Positions 44,464 to 52,222 of a stretch of DNA of 64,000 nt are shown here, one piece after another (position 1 is the stretch's first letter; each line of letters starts with the position of its first letter). The stretch is from an uncultured Draconibacterium sp. (GTDB lineage Bacteria; Bacteroidota; Bacteroidia; Bacteroidales; Prolixibacteraceae). The translations under genes and the position numbers were made by a program. Location: assembly GCF_963676735.1 (NCBI RefSeq), contig NZ_OY781464.1, positions 2,761,001-2,825,000 on the forward strand, given 5' to 3'. Below the pieces are notes generated by a model. It was not told the origin of the DNA. It saw nothing but the letters and a program-made list of their open reading frames with translations, and searched no databases.

Positions 44464-46348
44464 TCATGAATTCTTTTTAAACGCCTTAATTTACCTAGGA
44501 GCAGCCGTTGTTTCTGTCCCCATTGCTAAAAAATTGGGTTTAGGTTCTGTTTTAGGCTACCTGCTTGCCGGTATCATCATTGGCCCTTTTGTGTTAAGAC
44601 TGGTAGGAAACGAGGCCGACGAGGTTATGCACTTTGCTGAATTTGGAGTGGTATTGATGCTTTTTATCATCGGTCTTGAACTGGAGCCCAGGCTATTATG
44701 GAAAATGCGACGATCGATATTCGGTCTAGGAGGCCTGCAGGTACTAATTACCGCCGGTTTAATTACCGCCATTGCCCTCCTGCTTAACTTTCAACTCAAC
44801 CGGGCCATGGCCATTGGCCTTATTCTGGCCCTCTCGTCAACGGCAATTGTTTTACAAACCTTAAGCGAAAAAGGATTAATGCGTAATATCGCGGGCCGTT
44901 CAGCCTTCTCGGTGCTTCTTTTTCAGGATATGGCTGTTATTCCCATCCTGGCCTTAATACCTATTATTGCTACCCTAGGTGCACCTGCCGATCTTTCTGA
45001 TACGGCACTGAATAATATTGGAGAAGTTGCTCAAATGCCTGGGTGGTTACAACTGCTCATTATTATTGGAGCTATTACCGCAATGGTAATTATCGGACGT
45101 TTTGCTGCCCGTCATATTTTTCGACTGGTGGCAGAAACCGGCCTGCACGAAGTTTTTGTTGCCCTTGCCCTGCTTATGGTTATTGGCATAGCACTGGGCA
45201 TGGATGCCATTGGCCTGTCGCCGGCATTGGGTACTTTTATTGCCGGTGTGGTATTGGCCGACAGCGAATACCGCCACGAACTGGAAACAACCATCGACCC
45301 CTTTAAAGGTTTACTGCTTGGCTTGTTTTTTATCTCCGTTGGAGCAAGCATAAACTTCAATTTGCTCATAGAAGATCCGTGGATAATCGTTCTTTTTGTT
45401 TTACTGCTTATTTTTGTAAAGTTTGTGGTATTGCTGATTTTAGGGCGGATGTTCCGCTTGAAAAAAGGGTTCGAATTCCTTTTTGCTTTTCTGTTGGCCC
45501 AGGCCAGCGAATTTGCCTTTGTGCTCATCTCATTTTCGAAACAAAACAAACTTTTCGACGACGAAACCTCGGGAATGTTATTATTGGTAGTCACCTTGTC
45601 GATGGCCGTGTCGCCATTACTGCTTATTTTTAACGATAAAGCAGTAAGCCCTATTCTGGCGCGCTGGCACAACAAACTGGAATACGATGAGATTGAAGAA
45701 GAGGAAAACCCGGTTATACTGGCAGGGTTTGGCCGTTTTGGACTTACCGTAGGCCGTATTTTATTAGCCAACGGGTTTAAGGTTACTATTCTCGACAATA
45801 ACCCATCCAATGTTGAAACACTTCGTAAATATGGTTTCAAACTGTATTTTGGCGATATAACCCGCCCCACTATGCTCGAAAAAGCCGGCATTGAAAAAGC
45901 CCGTTTGCTCATATTAAGTATGGCCGAACACGAGAATGCATTAAAAGTAGCCGAAACCGTCAGAAAAAAATACCCGCATGTTAAAATACTGGCACGCGCA
46001 AGAGATATCTTTCATGTATTTGAATACCTGAATTTAAATATCAGCAAAGTGCAACGCGAAACATTTCATTCGGCTGCCGAACTCAGCAACACGGCACTGG
46101 TGGAATTGGGCTTTTCGAAATACGAAGCCTACCGGGCCACCCGAACATTTAAACACCACGAAGACCAGGTTACCGAAGAGCTGTATCGCCACTGGCTGGA
46201 AGACCAGGGCAAATTCATTCAGGAAACGCGCCGTTTTGAAGAACAGGTAAAAGAAACCTTACAGGCTGAAAAAAACTATTCAATTCATGACTCTGATTGT
46301 GCATGGGATGTGGATTCGCTGAAAGATGAAGCAAAAAAGCAATCATAG
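44456..46348 (+). CDS. KefB/KefC-type monovalent cation:proton antiporter with RCK domain
   Basis: The 630-residue protein has a CPA2 antiporter domain of about 12 helices (1-385), with LGSVLGYLLAGIIIGP near the start and ALSSTAIVLQTL, and then a cytoplasmic TrkA-N (RCK) domain with the NAD-binding AGFGRFGLTVGRIL motif and ILDNNPSNVE. A basic tail of about 100 residues follows. Kef systems export K+ to acidify the cell during electrophile stress. It is co-translated with the KefG-like protein. Confidence 0.9.
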   Translation: MHNHEFFLNALIYLGAAVVSVPIAKKLGLGSVLGYLLAGIIIGPFVLRLVGNEADEVMHFAEFGVVLMLFIIGLELEPRLLWKMRRSIFGLGGLQVLITAGLITAIALLLNFQLNRAMAIGLILALSSTAIVLQTLSEKGLMRNIAGRSAFSVLLFQDMAVIPILALIPIIATLGAPADLSDTALNNIGEVAQMPGWLQLLIIIGAITAMVIIGRFAARHIFRLVAETGLHEVFVALALLMVIGIALGMDAIGLSPALGTFIAGVVLADSEYRHELETTIDPFKGLLLGLFFISVGASINFNLLIEDPWIIVLFVLLLIFVKFVVLLILGRMFRLKKGFEFLFAFLLAQASEFAFVLISFSKQNKLFDDETSGMLLLVVTLSMAVSPLLLIFNDKAVSPILARWHNKLEYDEIEEEENPVILAGFGRFGLTVGRILLANGFKVTILDNNPSNVETLRKYGFKLYFGDITRPTMLEKAGIEKARLLILSMAEHENALKVAETVRKKYPHVKILARARDIFHVFEYLNLNISKVQRETFHSAAELSNTALVELGFSKYEAYRATRTFKHHEDQVTEELYRHWLEDQGKFIQETRRFEEQVKETLQAEKNYSIHDSDCAWDVDSLKDEAKKQS

Positions 46349-46672
46349 CGCGACGATAATTCAAAACTTTAAGGATTTAGAAAACATCAAGGTCCCTAAT
46401 TTTTAATCCTAGCCTTTACTGAACATTAGCCATGACATAAAATAAAAACTTTGTGCCTTCTCGTCTTCGTGTTTAAAAAAATTAGCCCTTTCGAACCAAA
46501 AATTGAAACGTTCGACAAACTAAATTAGACTATTTCTAAATTGACCACTTTTCACAAAAACTGATTTTTTGACACATACAGATTCAAATTAATATATAGT
46601 TTTGCAATCTGCAAATAGCAAAAAGTTACAGTTACGGATTCTACAGTTCAACATACGGGTTTTGTTAAAGAG
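46349..46672. other. 324-bp intergenic region upstream of rseC-rnf
   Basis: There is no gene between the antiporter and rseC. It holds a short CTTTGTGCCTTC-TCGTCTTCGTG tract near 46446-46478, resembling widespread bacterial intergenic 'CTTTGTG' repeats, a putative promoter (46597-46604) and the open frame that precedes rseC (46634-46672). The rest is AT-rich with no visible structure. Confidence 0.5.
46597..46604 (+). promoter_or_regulatory. Putative promoter of the rseC-rnf operon
   Basis: TAGTTTTG fits TAnnTTTG. An upstream TTTTTTGACA at 46565-46574 contains TTTG, but its spacer of 25 is longer than the usual 19. Transcription would start near 46611, about 23 bases before the ACG at 46634. 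Confidence 0.45.
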
Positions 46673-47050
46673 GTGAGGCCCACTTCTTTGATTGTAAACA
46701 TTGTGAGTCAATCAGCCTGCTCAACGTGCCATGCCAAAGGAGCATGCACTGTTTCTGATTACCAGGACAAAGAGATTGAGGTAACAGAATACAAGCTTAC
46801 CTATAAAATTGGCGACGAAGTAACTATTCTTTTCAAACAATCAAAAGGATTTACCGCATTAATTTGGGGATATGTAGTTCCGTTTTTTGTTGTTCTGGGT
46901 ACATTAATAGTAGCCCTTGAAATAACCGGGAATGAACTAAAAGCCGGAATTCTGTCATTAGTCGTTCTGGTTCCCTACTATATAACATTATATTTTTTTC
47001 GTCATTTATTAAAAAAAGTACTGAAATTCGAACTCGAAGAAAACGCTTAA
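46673..47050 (+). CDS. rseC: SoxR-reducing / RseC family protein, first gene of the rnf operon
   Basis: RseC has a cytoplasmic cysteine cluster (SACSTCHAKGACT, C-x2-C-x5-C) and two membrane helices (about residues 65-85 and 92-112). RseC homologs are linked to Rnf or Rsx complexes. The coordinates start at the GTG at 46673, but the frame is open back to 46622 and the codons 46637-46672 read DSTVQHTGFVKE, which is the conserved family N-terminus. The codon before it is ACG at 46634, where ATG is expected. The 125-residue form may therefore be truncated by 13. It lies 4 bases before rnfB. Confidence 0.85.
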   Translation: MRPTSLIVNIVSQSACSTCHAKGACTVSDYQDKEIEVTEYKLTYKIGDEVTILFKQSKGFTALIWGYVVPFFVVLGTLIVALEITGNELKAGILSLVVLVPYYITLYFFRHLLKKVLKFELEENA

Positions 47051-47054
47051 TAAA

Positions 47055-47921
47055 ATGAGTATCACCGTTGTATATACCATTGTCACATTAGCAGTAATTG
47101 GTGCTGCAGCTGCAGTAATCCTGTACTTTGTGGCACAGAAATTCAAAGTTCATGAAGATCCCCGGATTGACGAAGTAGATGAAGCGCTTCCGGGAGCCAA
47201 TTGTGGCGGCTGCGGTTATGCCGGCTGCCGGGCCTTTGCCGAGGCCTGCGTAAAAGCCAGCGACCTGGGCGACCTGAACTGCCCGGTTGGCGGCAACGAC
47301 ACCATGAATGAAGTGGCTTCTATACTTGGTTTAGAAGCCGTAAAAAAAGACCCACGGGTGGCCTATATCCGTTGTAACGGCACCTGCAACAACCGGCCCA
47401 AAACCAGTAGCTTCGATGGGGCTACTACTTGTGCCATAGCCTCGTCGGTATACAGTGGCGAAACCAATTGCCAGTATGGTTGCCTGGGCTTTGGCGACTG
47501 TTTTGATGCCTGCGATTTTGATGCCATTGTGATGCATCCTGAAACCGGCATCCCGGAAATAATTGATGACAAATGTGTGGCCTGCGGAGCCTGCGTTGAT
47601 GCCTGCCCCAAATCGCTGATTGAGTTACGCAAAAAAATGCCGAAAAACCGAAAAGTGGTGGTATCCTGCCGCAACCAGGACAAAGGCGGTGTGGCCCGAA
47701 AAGCTTGTCGCGTTGCCTGTATTGGTTGCAGCAAGTGTTTGAAAGAGTGCCCGTTTGATGCCATTACCATTGAAAACAACCTGGCCTATATCGACTCCGA
47801 CAAATGTAAACTGTGTAGAAAATGCGTTGCAGTTTGTCCGACAGGAGCAATCATAGAGGAAAACTTTCCTCCACGGAAAGTGAAACCGGAAGTAAAAAAA
47901 GAAACTGAACCAGTAAAATAA
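47055..47921 (+). CDS. rnfB: Rnf complex subunit RnfB (iron-sulfur)
   Basis: RnfB takes electrons from ferredoxin into the complex. It has an N-terminal membrane helix, a 4Fe-4S domain with ANCGGCGYAGC, and later ferredoxin clusters (CLGFGDCFDAC, CVACGACVDACP, CIGCSKCLKECP and CKLCRKCVAVCP). It is 288 residues long, which is long for RnfB because of the extra clusters. It lies in the order rseC-B-C-D-G-E-A. Confidence 0.94.
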   Translation: MSITVVYTIVTLAVIGAAAAVILYFVAQKFKVHEDPRIDEVDEALPGANCGGCGYAGCRAFAEACVKASDLGDLNCPVGGNDTMNEVASILGLEAVKKDPRVAYIRCNGTCNNRPKTSSFDGATTCAIASSVYSGETNCQYGCLGFGDCFDACDFDAIVMHPETGIPEIIDDKCVACGACVDACPKSLIELRKKMPKNRKVVVSCRNQDKGGVARKACRVACIGCSKCLKECPFDAITIENNLAYIDSDKCKLCRKCVAVCPTGAIIEENFPPRKVKPEVKKETEPVK

Positions 47922-47927
47922 TCAGGG

Positions 47928-49259
47928 ATGTTAAAAACGTTCAAAATTGGCGGGGTACATCCTCCCGAAAATAAATTATCGAGCGATAAAACGATTGAAG
48001 CACTGCCGCTTCCGAAAACCGTTTTTATACCTGTTGCCCAACACATTGGCGCACCTTCGGCACCTGTGGTTAAAAAAGGCGACACCGTTAAAGTAGGACA
48101 GGTAATTGCACAAAGCAGTAGTTTTGTTTCTACCAATATCCACTCATCAGTATCAGGAAAAGTGACCAAAGTTGACTTTTCAGCTGATAGCTCAGGCTAT
48201 CCCAAACAGGGTATTTTTATTGCTGTTGATGGAGACGAATGGTTGGATGAAATTGACCGCTCGGAAGACCTGGTAGAAGAAATTTCGCTTGATGGATCGG
48301 AAATCGTAAAAAAAATCCAGGAAGCCGGTATCGTTGGCCTTGGAGGAGCAACTTTCCCAACCCATGTAAAACTGGTGCCACCAAAAGGCATGAAAGCTGA
48401 AGTGCTTTTAATTAATGGTGTGGAGTGCGAACCCTACCTTACTTCAGACCATCGCCTGATGCTTGAAAAAGCCGACGAAATTTTGGTGGGTATACAACTG
48501 CTGATGAAAGCTATGAATGTTGAAAAAGCAGTTATCGGTATTGAAAACAATAAACCCGATGCCATAAAATTACTGGGCGAAAAATGCAAAAACTATAAAG
48601 GCATTGGCATTCAGGCGCTAAAGGTACAATACCCTCAAGGTGGCGAAAAACAGCTGATTAATGCGGTTACCGGAAAAGAAGTTCCATCGGGTGGTCTACC
48701 TATTGCCGTTGGCGCTGTGGTAAGCAATGTGGGAACCGCTTTTGCCGTTTACGAAGCTATTCAGAAAAACAAACCGTTGTTTGAACGCGTGGTAACTGTT
48801 ACGGGTAAAGGTGTTGAAAAACCATCGAATTTTATGGTTCGTATTGGCACAGCCACCTCAGAGCTGATCGAAGCAGCAGGCGGACTTCCGGAAAATACCG
48901 GAAAAATTATTAGTGGCGGACCAATGATGGGACGTGCCATTGCTTCGTTAGATGTTCCGGTAACAAAAGGAACCTCGGGCCTGCTTTTAATGCCTGCCGA
49001 AGAAAGTAAACGGGAAGAAATTCAGCCCTGCATACGCTGCTCGCGCTGTACTTCGGTTTGCCCAATGGGACTTGAACCCTACCTGCTGATGACATTGGGA
49101 GAGAAACAAATTTTCGATCGGGCCGAAAGCGAACGGATAATGGATTGTATCGAGTGTGGATCGTGCAGCTACACCTGCCCGTCGAACCGGCCGCTGCTCG
49201 ACTATATTCGTTTTGGGAAAGGAAAAGTTGGCGCCATAATGCGCTCGCGTAAAAAATAA
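47928..49259 (+). CDS. rnfC: Rnf complex subunit RnfC
   Basis: RnfC is the NADH-binding peripheral subunit. It has an N-terminal barrel-like HPPENK region, the flavin/NAD segment GIVGLGGATFPTHVKL and NGVECEPYL, a soluble SLBB-like part, then two 4Fe-4S motifs (CIRCSRCTSVCPMGLEP and CIECGSCSYTCPSNRP). At 443 residues it is the compact form without the long C-terminal Ala-rich tail. Its stop lies in a direct repeat (49255-49269). Confidence 0.95.
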   Translation: MLKTFKIGGVHPPENKLSSDKTIEALPLPKTVFIPVAQHIGAPSAPVVKKGDTVKVGQVIAQSSSFVSTNIHSSVSGKVTKVDFSADSSGYPKQGIFIAVDGDEWLDEIDRSEDLVEEISLDGSEIVKKIQEAGIVGLGGATFPTHVKLVPPKGMKAEVLLINGVECEPYLTSDHRLMLEKADEILVGIQLLMKAMNVEKAVIGIENNKPDAIKLLGEKCKNYKGIGIQALKVQYPQGGEKQLINAVTGKEVPSGGLPIAVGAVVSNVGTAFAVYEAIQKNKPLFERVVTVTGKGVEKPSNFMVRIGTATSELIEAAGGLPENTGKIISGGPMMGRAIASLDVPVTKGTSGLLLMPAEESKREEIQPCIRCSRCTSVCPMGLEPYLLMTLGEKQIFDRAESERIMDCIECGSCSYTCPSNRPLLDYIRFGKGKVGAIMRSRKK

Positions 49260-49329
49260 AACAAACAACCGATTGTCATTTTGCACCATATTGCGGATGA
49301 CATCAATAGAAAAGAATAAAACAAACAAC
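49255..49329 (+). repeat. 15-bp direct repeat between rnfC and rnfD
   Basis: AATAAAACAAACAAC occurs at 49255-49269 and again at 49315-49329, exactly 60 bases apart. The first copy includes the rnfC stop codon. The 76-base gap between rnfC and rnfD holds no gene. Confidence 0.75.
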
Positions 49330-49335
49330 TGAATA

Positions 49336-50316
49336 ATGAGTAAATTATTAACAGTTTCACCATCACCGCACGTTCACTCGAACGATTCAACCCAAAAAAT
49401 TATGCTTCGGGTTGTTTATGCGATGATTCCGGCCATGGCCTGGGGTATTTATCTGTTTGGTTTTGATGCCATTCGTGTGGGATTAATTTCCATCATCTCC
49501 TGTGTGGGCATCGAATACCTCATTCAGAAATATGTGATGAAGGTAAAACCAAGTATTACAGATGGCTCGGCTTTAATAACCGGTATTCTGCTGGCTTTTA
49601 ACGTTCCGGCAAACATTCCGTGGTGGATAATTGTGATTGGCGCCATTGCCGCAATGGGCATTGGTAAACTTTCTTTTGGAGGCCTGGGAGCCAACATTTT
49701 TAACCCCGCATTGGTAGGAAGGGTATTTTTGCTCATCTCTTTTCCGGTGCAAATGACCTCGTGGCCAAGCACCCGAATGATGGATGGTGTTGATGCCGTT
49801 TCGGCAGCTACCCCGCTAGGTTTAATAAAAGAGGGCATTAAAAACGGCATTCCTGTTGCTCAGCTCGAAGGCTTACCAAAACTCTCGGAAATGGCCATCG
49901 GGTTTAACAGCGGTTCACTTGGCGAAGTATCAGCCTTGCTGCTGGTAATTGGCGGTTTATATATGCTTTGGAAAAAGGTAATAACCTGGCAAACTCCCGT
50001 TTCCATTTTGCTTACGGTTGTACTTGTATCCGGAATTTTCTGGGTAATTGATCCGGAGCTCTATGTTAATCCGCTTATCCATTTATTTACCGGCGGTTTA
50101 ATGCTTGGGGCTGTATTTATGGCTACCGATATGGTTAGCTCACCAATGACAGGCAAAGGACAGCTAATTTACGGCTTTGGTATCGGACTGATTACCATTG
50201 CCATTCGAATGTTCGGAGCCTACCCCGAAGGAATTTCATTTGCAATTCTGATAATGAATGCGTTTGTGCCATTAATTAATATGTATGTAAAACCTAAACG
50301 ATTTGGAGGAAACTAA
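49336..50316 (+). CDS. rnfD: Rnf complex subunit RnfD
   Basis: RnfD is a membrane subunit with about ten helices that carries covalent FMN. DGSALITGILLAFN and the VSAATPLG loop (threonine for FMN attachment) are visible, followed by FTGGLMLGAVFMATDMVSSP and GISFAILIMNAFVPL. The 326 residues fit. Its last codons (GGN) contain a GGAGG sequence that may serve as ribosome-binding site for rnfG. Confidence 0.95.
   Translation: MSKLLTVSPSPHVHSNDSTQKIMLRVVYAMIPAMAWGIYLFGFDAIRVGLISIISCVGIEYLIQKYVMKVKPSITDGSALITGILLAFNVPANIPWWIIVIGAIAAMGIGKLSFGGLGANIFNPALVGRVFLLISFPVQMTSWPSTRMMDGVDAVSAATPLGLIKEGIKNGIPVAQLEGLPKLSEMAIGFNSGSLGEVSALLLVIGGLYMLWKKVITWQTPVSILLTVVLVSGIFWVIDPELYVNPLIHLFTGGLMLGAVFMATDMVSSPMTGKGQLIYGFGIGLITIAIRMFGAYPEGISFAILIMNAFVPLINMYVKPKRFGGN
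50305..50310 (+). promoter_or_regulatory. Shine-Dalgarno-like site for rnfG
   Basis: GGAGGA lies 8 bases before the ATG at 50318 and inside the last codons of rnfD. Such strong complementarity to 16S rRNA is unusual for the genes in this window and supports the start at 50318 over the ATG-free upstream codons. Confidence 0.6.
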
Positions 50317-50317
50317 A

Positions 50318-50902
50318 ATGGCAAAACGAGAATCGAGTTTTATAAATATGGTGGCTACCCTGGTTTTGGTTACCGGAATAGCAGCAGCAGCATTAGGTTT
50401 TGTTTACGATTTTACAAAAGGCCCTATTGAAGCAGCCAAACTAAAAGCACAAACCGAAGCAATAAAGAATGTATTGCCCGAATTTGACGAGCTTGGAGAA
50501 ACAAAAACAATTACACCGGCCGAAGGAGCCGATGCCCTGGAGTTTTTTCCAGCATATAAAAATGGCGAACTGGTAGGTACAGCAATAAAAACATATACAA
50601 AAAGTGGCTTCAGCGGATTTATTTCAATTATGGCCGGTATTGATAAGGATGGAAATTTCTCGGGCTACTCGGTATTGGAACACGCCGAAACTCCCGGACT
50701 TGGTTCTAAAATGGATGTTTGGTTTAACAATCCCGAAAAACCAAAACAATACGTAATTGGTAAAAACCCGGGGAGCACCAACTTTACCGTTTCAAAAGAC
50801 GGTGGCGAAATTGATGCCATTACTGCATCAACCATAACATCTCGCGCATTTTTGGAAGCGCTAACGCTGGCGTATGATTCTTATAAAAACAACGAAAAGT
50901 AA
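50318..50902 (+). CDS. rnfG: Rnf complex subunit RnfG
   Basis: RnfG has one N-terminal membrane helix (about residues 10-30) and an FMN-binding domain. The flavinylation region is DAITASTITSRAF, matching the S/T-x-A/S-T type motif, and the GFSGFISIMAGIDKDGNFSGY and HAETPGLG segments (in parts) are family features. The ATG at 50318, eight bases after a GGAGGA, gives 194 residues. An alternative start 15 bases upstream lies in the rnfD end. Confidence 0.93.
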   Translation: MAKRESSFINMVATLVLVTGIAAAALGFVYDFTKGPIEAAKLKAQTEAIKNVLPEFDELGETKTITPAEGADALEFFPAYKNGELVGTAIKTYTKSGFSGFISIMAGIDKDGNFSGYSVLEHAETPGLGSKMDVWFNNPEKPKQYVIGKNPGSTNFTVSKDGGEIDAITASTITSRAFLEALTLAYDSYKNNEK

Positions 50903-50908
50903 GAGGCA

Positions 50909-51493
50909 ATGAGTCAATTAAAAAATTTCTCGAAGGGATTTATAAAAGAGAACCCGGTTTTTGTTTTACTACTGGGAATGTGTCCCACACTTGGGGTAAC
51001 CTCTTCAGCCATAAACGGATTGGGTATGGGACTGGCAACAACCTTTGTTTTGCTGATGTCGAACATGGTGGTTTCGATGGTAAAGAGTGCCATTCCCGAC
51101 AAGGTTCGTATTCCGGCATTTATAGTAATTATCGCCACTTTTGTAACCATTGTTCAGCTAACCATGCAAGCCTACCTGCCTTCGCTGTTTAAAAGCCTTG
51201 GTTTGTTTATTCCGCTTATTGTGGTAAACTGCCTGGTTTTGGGCCGTGCCGAAGCATTTGCCTCAAAAAACAACCTGGTATCATCAGTAATCGATGGGCT
51301 GGGAATGGGACTTGGATTTACATTTGCGCTGGTAACGCTTGGCGGAATTCGCGAGATATTGGGAAGCGGTAAAATTTTCAACATTACCATTTACCCCGAA
51401 AACTACGTAACACTCGTATTTGTACTATCGCCCGGAGCATTTATTGTTTTGGGATACCTGATTGCAGCATTAAACAAGATTAAGAAAAATTAG
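50909..51493 (+). CDS. rnfE: Rnf complex subunit RnfE
   Basis: RnfE is a six-helix membrane subunit homologous to RnfA. It has KENPVFVLLLGMCPTLGVTSSAINGLGMG (in parts) at the start, VNCLVLGRAEAFASKNN in the middle and GGIREILGSG. With RnfA it forms an inverted-topology pair containing a 2Fe-2S centre (the C in GMCP and VNC). It starts 6 bases after rnfG. Confidence 0.95.
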   Translation: MSQLKNFSKGFIKENPVFVLLLGMCPTLGVTSSAINGLGMGLATTFVLLMSNMVVSMVKSAIPDKVRIPAFIVIIATFVTIVQLTMQAYLPSLFKSLGLFIPLIVVNCLVLGRAEAFASKNNLVSSVIDGLGMGLGFTFALVTLGGIREILGSGKIFNITIYPENYVTLVFVLSPGAFIVLGYLIAALNKIKKN

Positions 51494-51497
51494 GAGG
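51492..51497 (+). promoter_or_regulatory. Shine-Dalgarno site for rnfA
   Basis: AGGAGG ends 7 bases before the ATG at 51505, overlapping the rnfE stop region. It is the strongest such site seen here. Confidence 0.65.
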
Positions 51498-51504
51498 ACG
51501 TAAA

Positions 51505-52077
51505 ATGAATTATCTGGTAATTGTAATAGGCGCCATACTTGTAAACAACATTGTTTTAATGCAGTTTTTGGGAATCTGCCCGTTTTTGGGGGTTTCCAAA
51601 AAAGTATCAACCGGGATTGGAATGACCGGTGCCGTAGCCTTTGTAATGATTTTGGCCACCATTGTAACCTATCTGATTCAGCATTATGTGCTTGAAAAAT
51701 TCGGGTTGGGATTTTTACAAACCATCGCGTTTATCCTGATTATTGCATCGCTGGTGCAAATGGTTGAAATTATTCTGAAAAAAGTAAGTCCCCCGCTGTA
51801 CCAGGCTCTGGGAATATTTTTGCCTCTTATTACTACTAACTGTGCCATTCTGGGTGTTGCTATCCTTACCGTACAAAACGAGTTTAACCTGCTTGAGGGA
51901 GTAATCTTTTCGACCTCGCATGCCATTGGTTTTGGCCTGGCGCTGATCCTGTTTGCAGGTATTCGCGAACACCTCGATTTACAGGATGTTCCGAAAGGTT
52001 TAAAAGGAACACCCATTGCTTTAATTGCAGCAGGAATATTGGCAATGGCATTTATGGGATTCTCTGGATTAGTGTAA
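51505..52077 (+). CDS. rnfA: Rnf complex subunit RnfA
   Basis: RnfA mirrors RnfE: NNIVLMQFLGICPFLGVSKK, the LPLITTNCAILGVAIL segment with its cysteine and GIREHLDLQDVPKGLKGTP are present, with six helices in 190 residues. It completes the operon. No clear terminator follows within 100 bases. Confidence 0.95.
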   Translation: MNYLVIVIGAILVNNIVLMQFLGICPFLGVSKKVSTGIGMTGAVAFVMILATIVTYLIQHYVLEKFGLGFLQTIAFILIIASLVQMVEIILKKVSPPLYQALGIFLPLITTNCAILGVAILTVQNEFNLLEGVIFSTSHAIGFGLALILFAGIREHLDLQDVPKGLKGTPIALIAAGILAMAFMGFSGLV

Positions 52078-52163
52078 GTTAGTAAAAGATTAAGCCAACA
52101 TTAATGATTTATCATTTTTGTTGAAGTGGTTAAAACAAACACATATAGCTTACATTTATTTGT

Positions 52164-52171
52164 TAAATTTG
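52164..52171 (+). promoter_or_regulatory. Putative -7 box of the AAA_14 ATPase gene
   Basis: TAAATTTG fits TAnnTTTG and lies about 51 bases before the TTG start at 52223. The leader contains two overlapping inverted repeats: GCTAT/ATAGC (52171-52186) and AGATAG/CTATCT (52180-52200). Confidence 0.35.
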
Positions 52172-52222
52172 CTATGTACAGATAGCAAAATAAACTATCT
52201 CAAAAATTTAAAACTGTAAACA

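Noticed and set aside
45112..45912. 266-codon open frame on the minus strand inside the antiporter gene
   Set aside because: It is antisense to a clear KefB-type protein and is rich in Ser, Lys and Arg without any domain. It is a shadow of the real frame.
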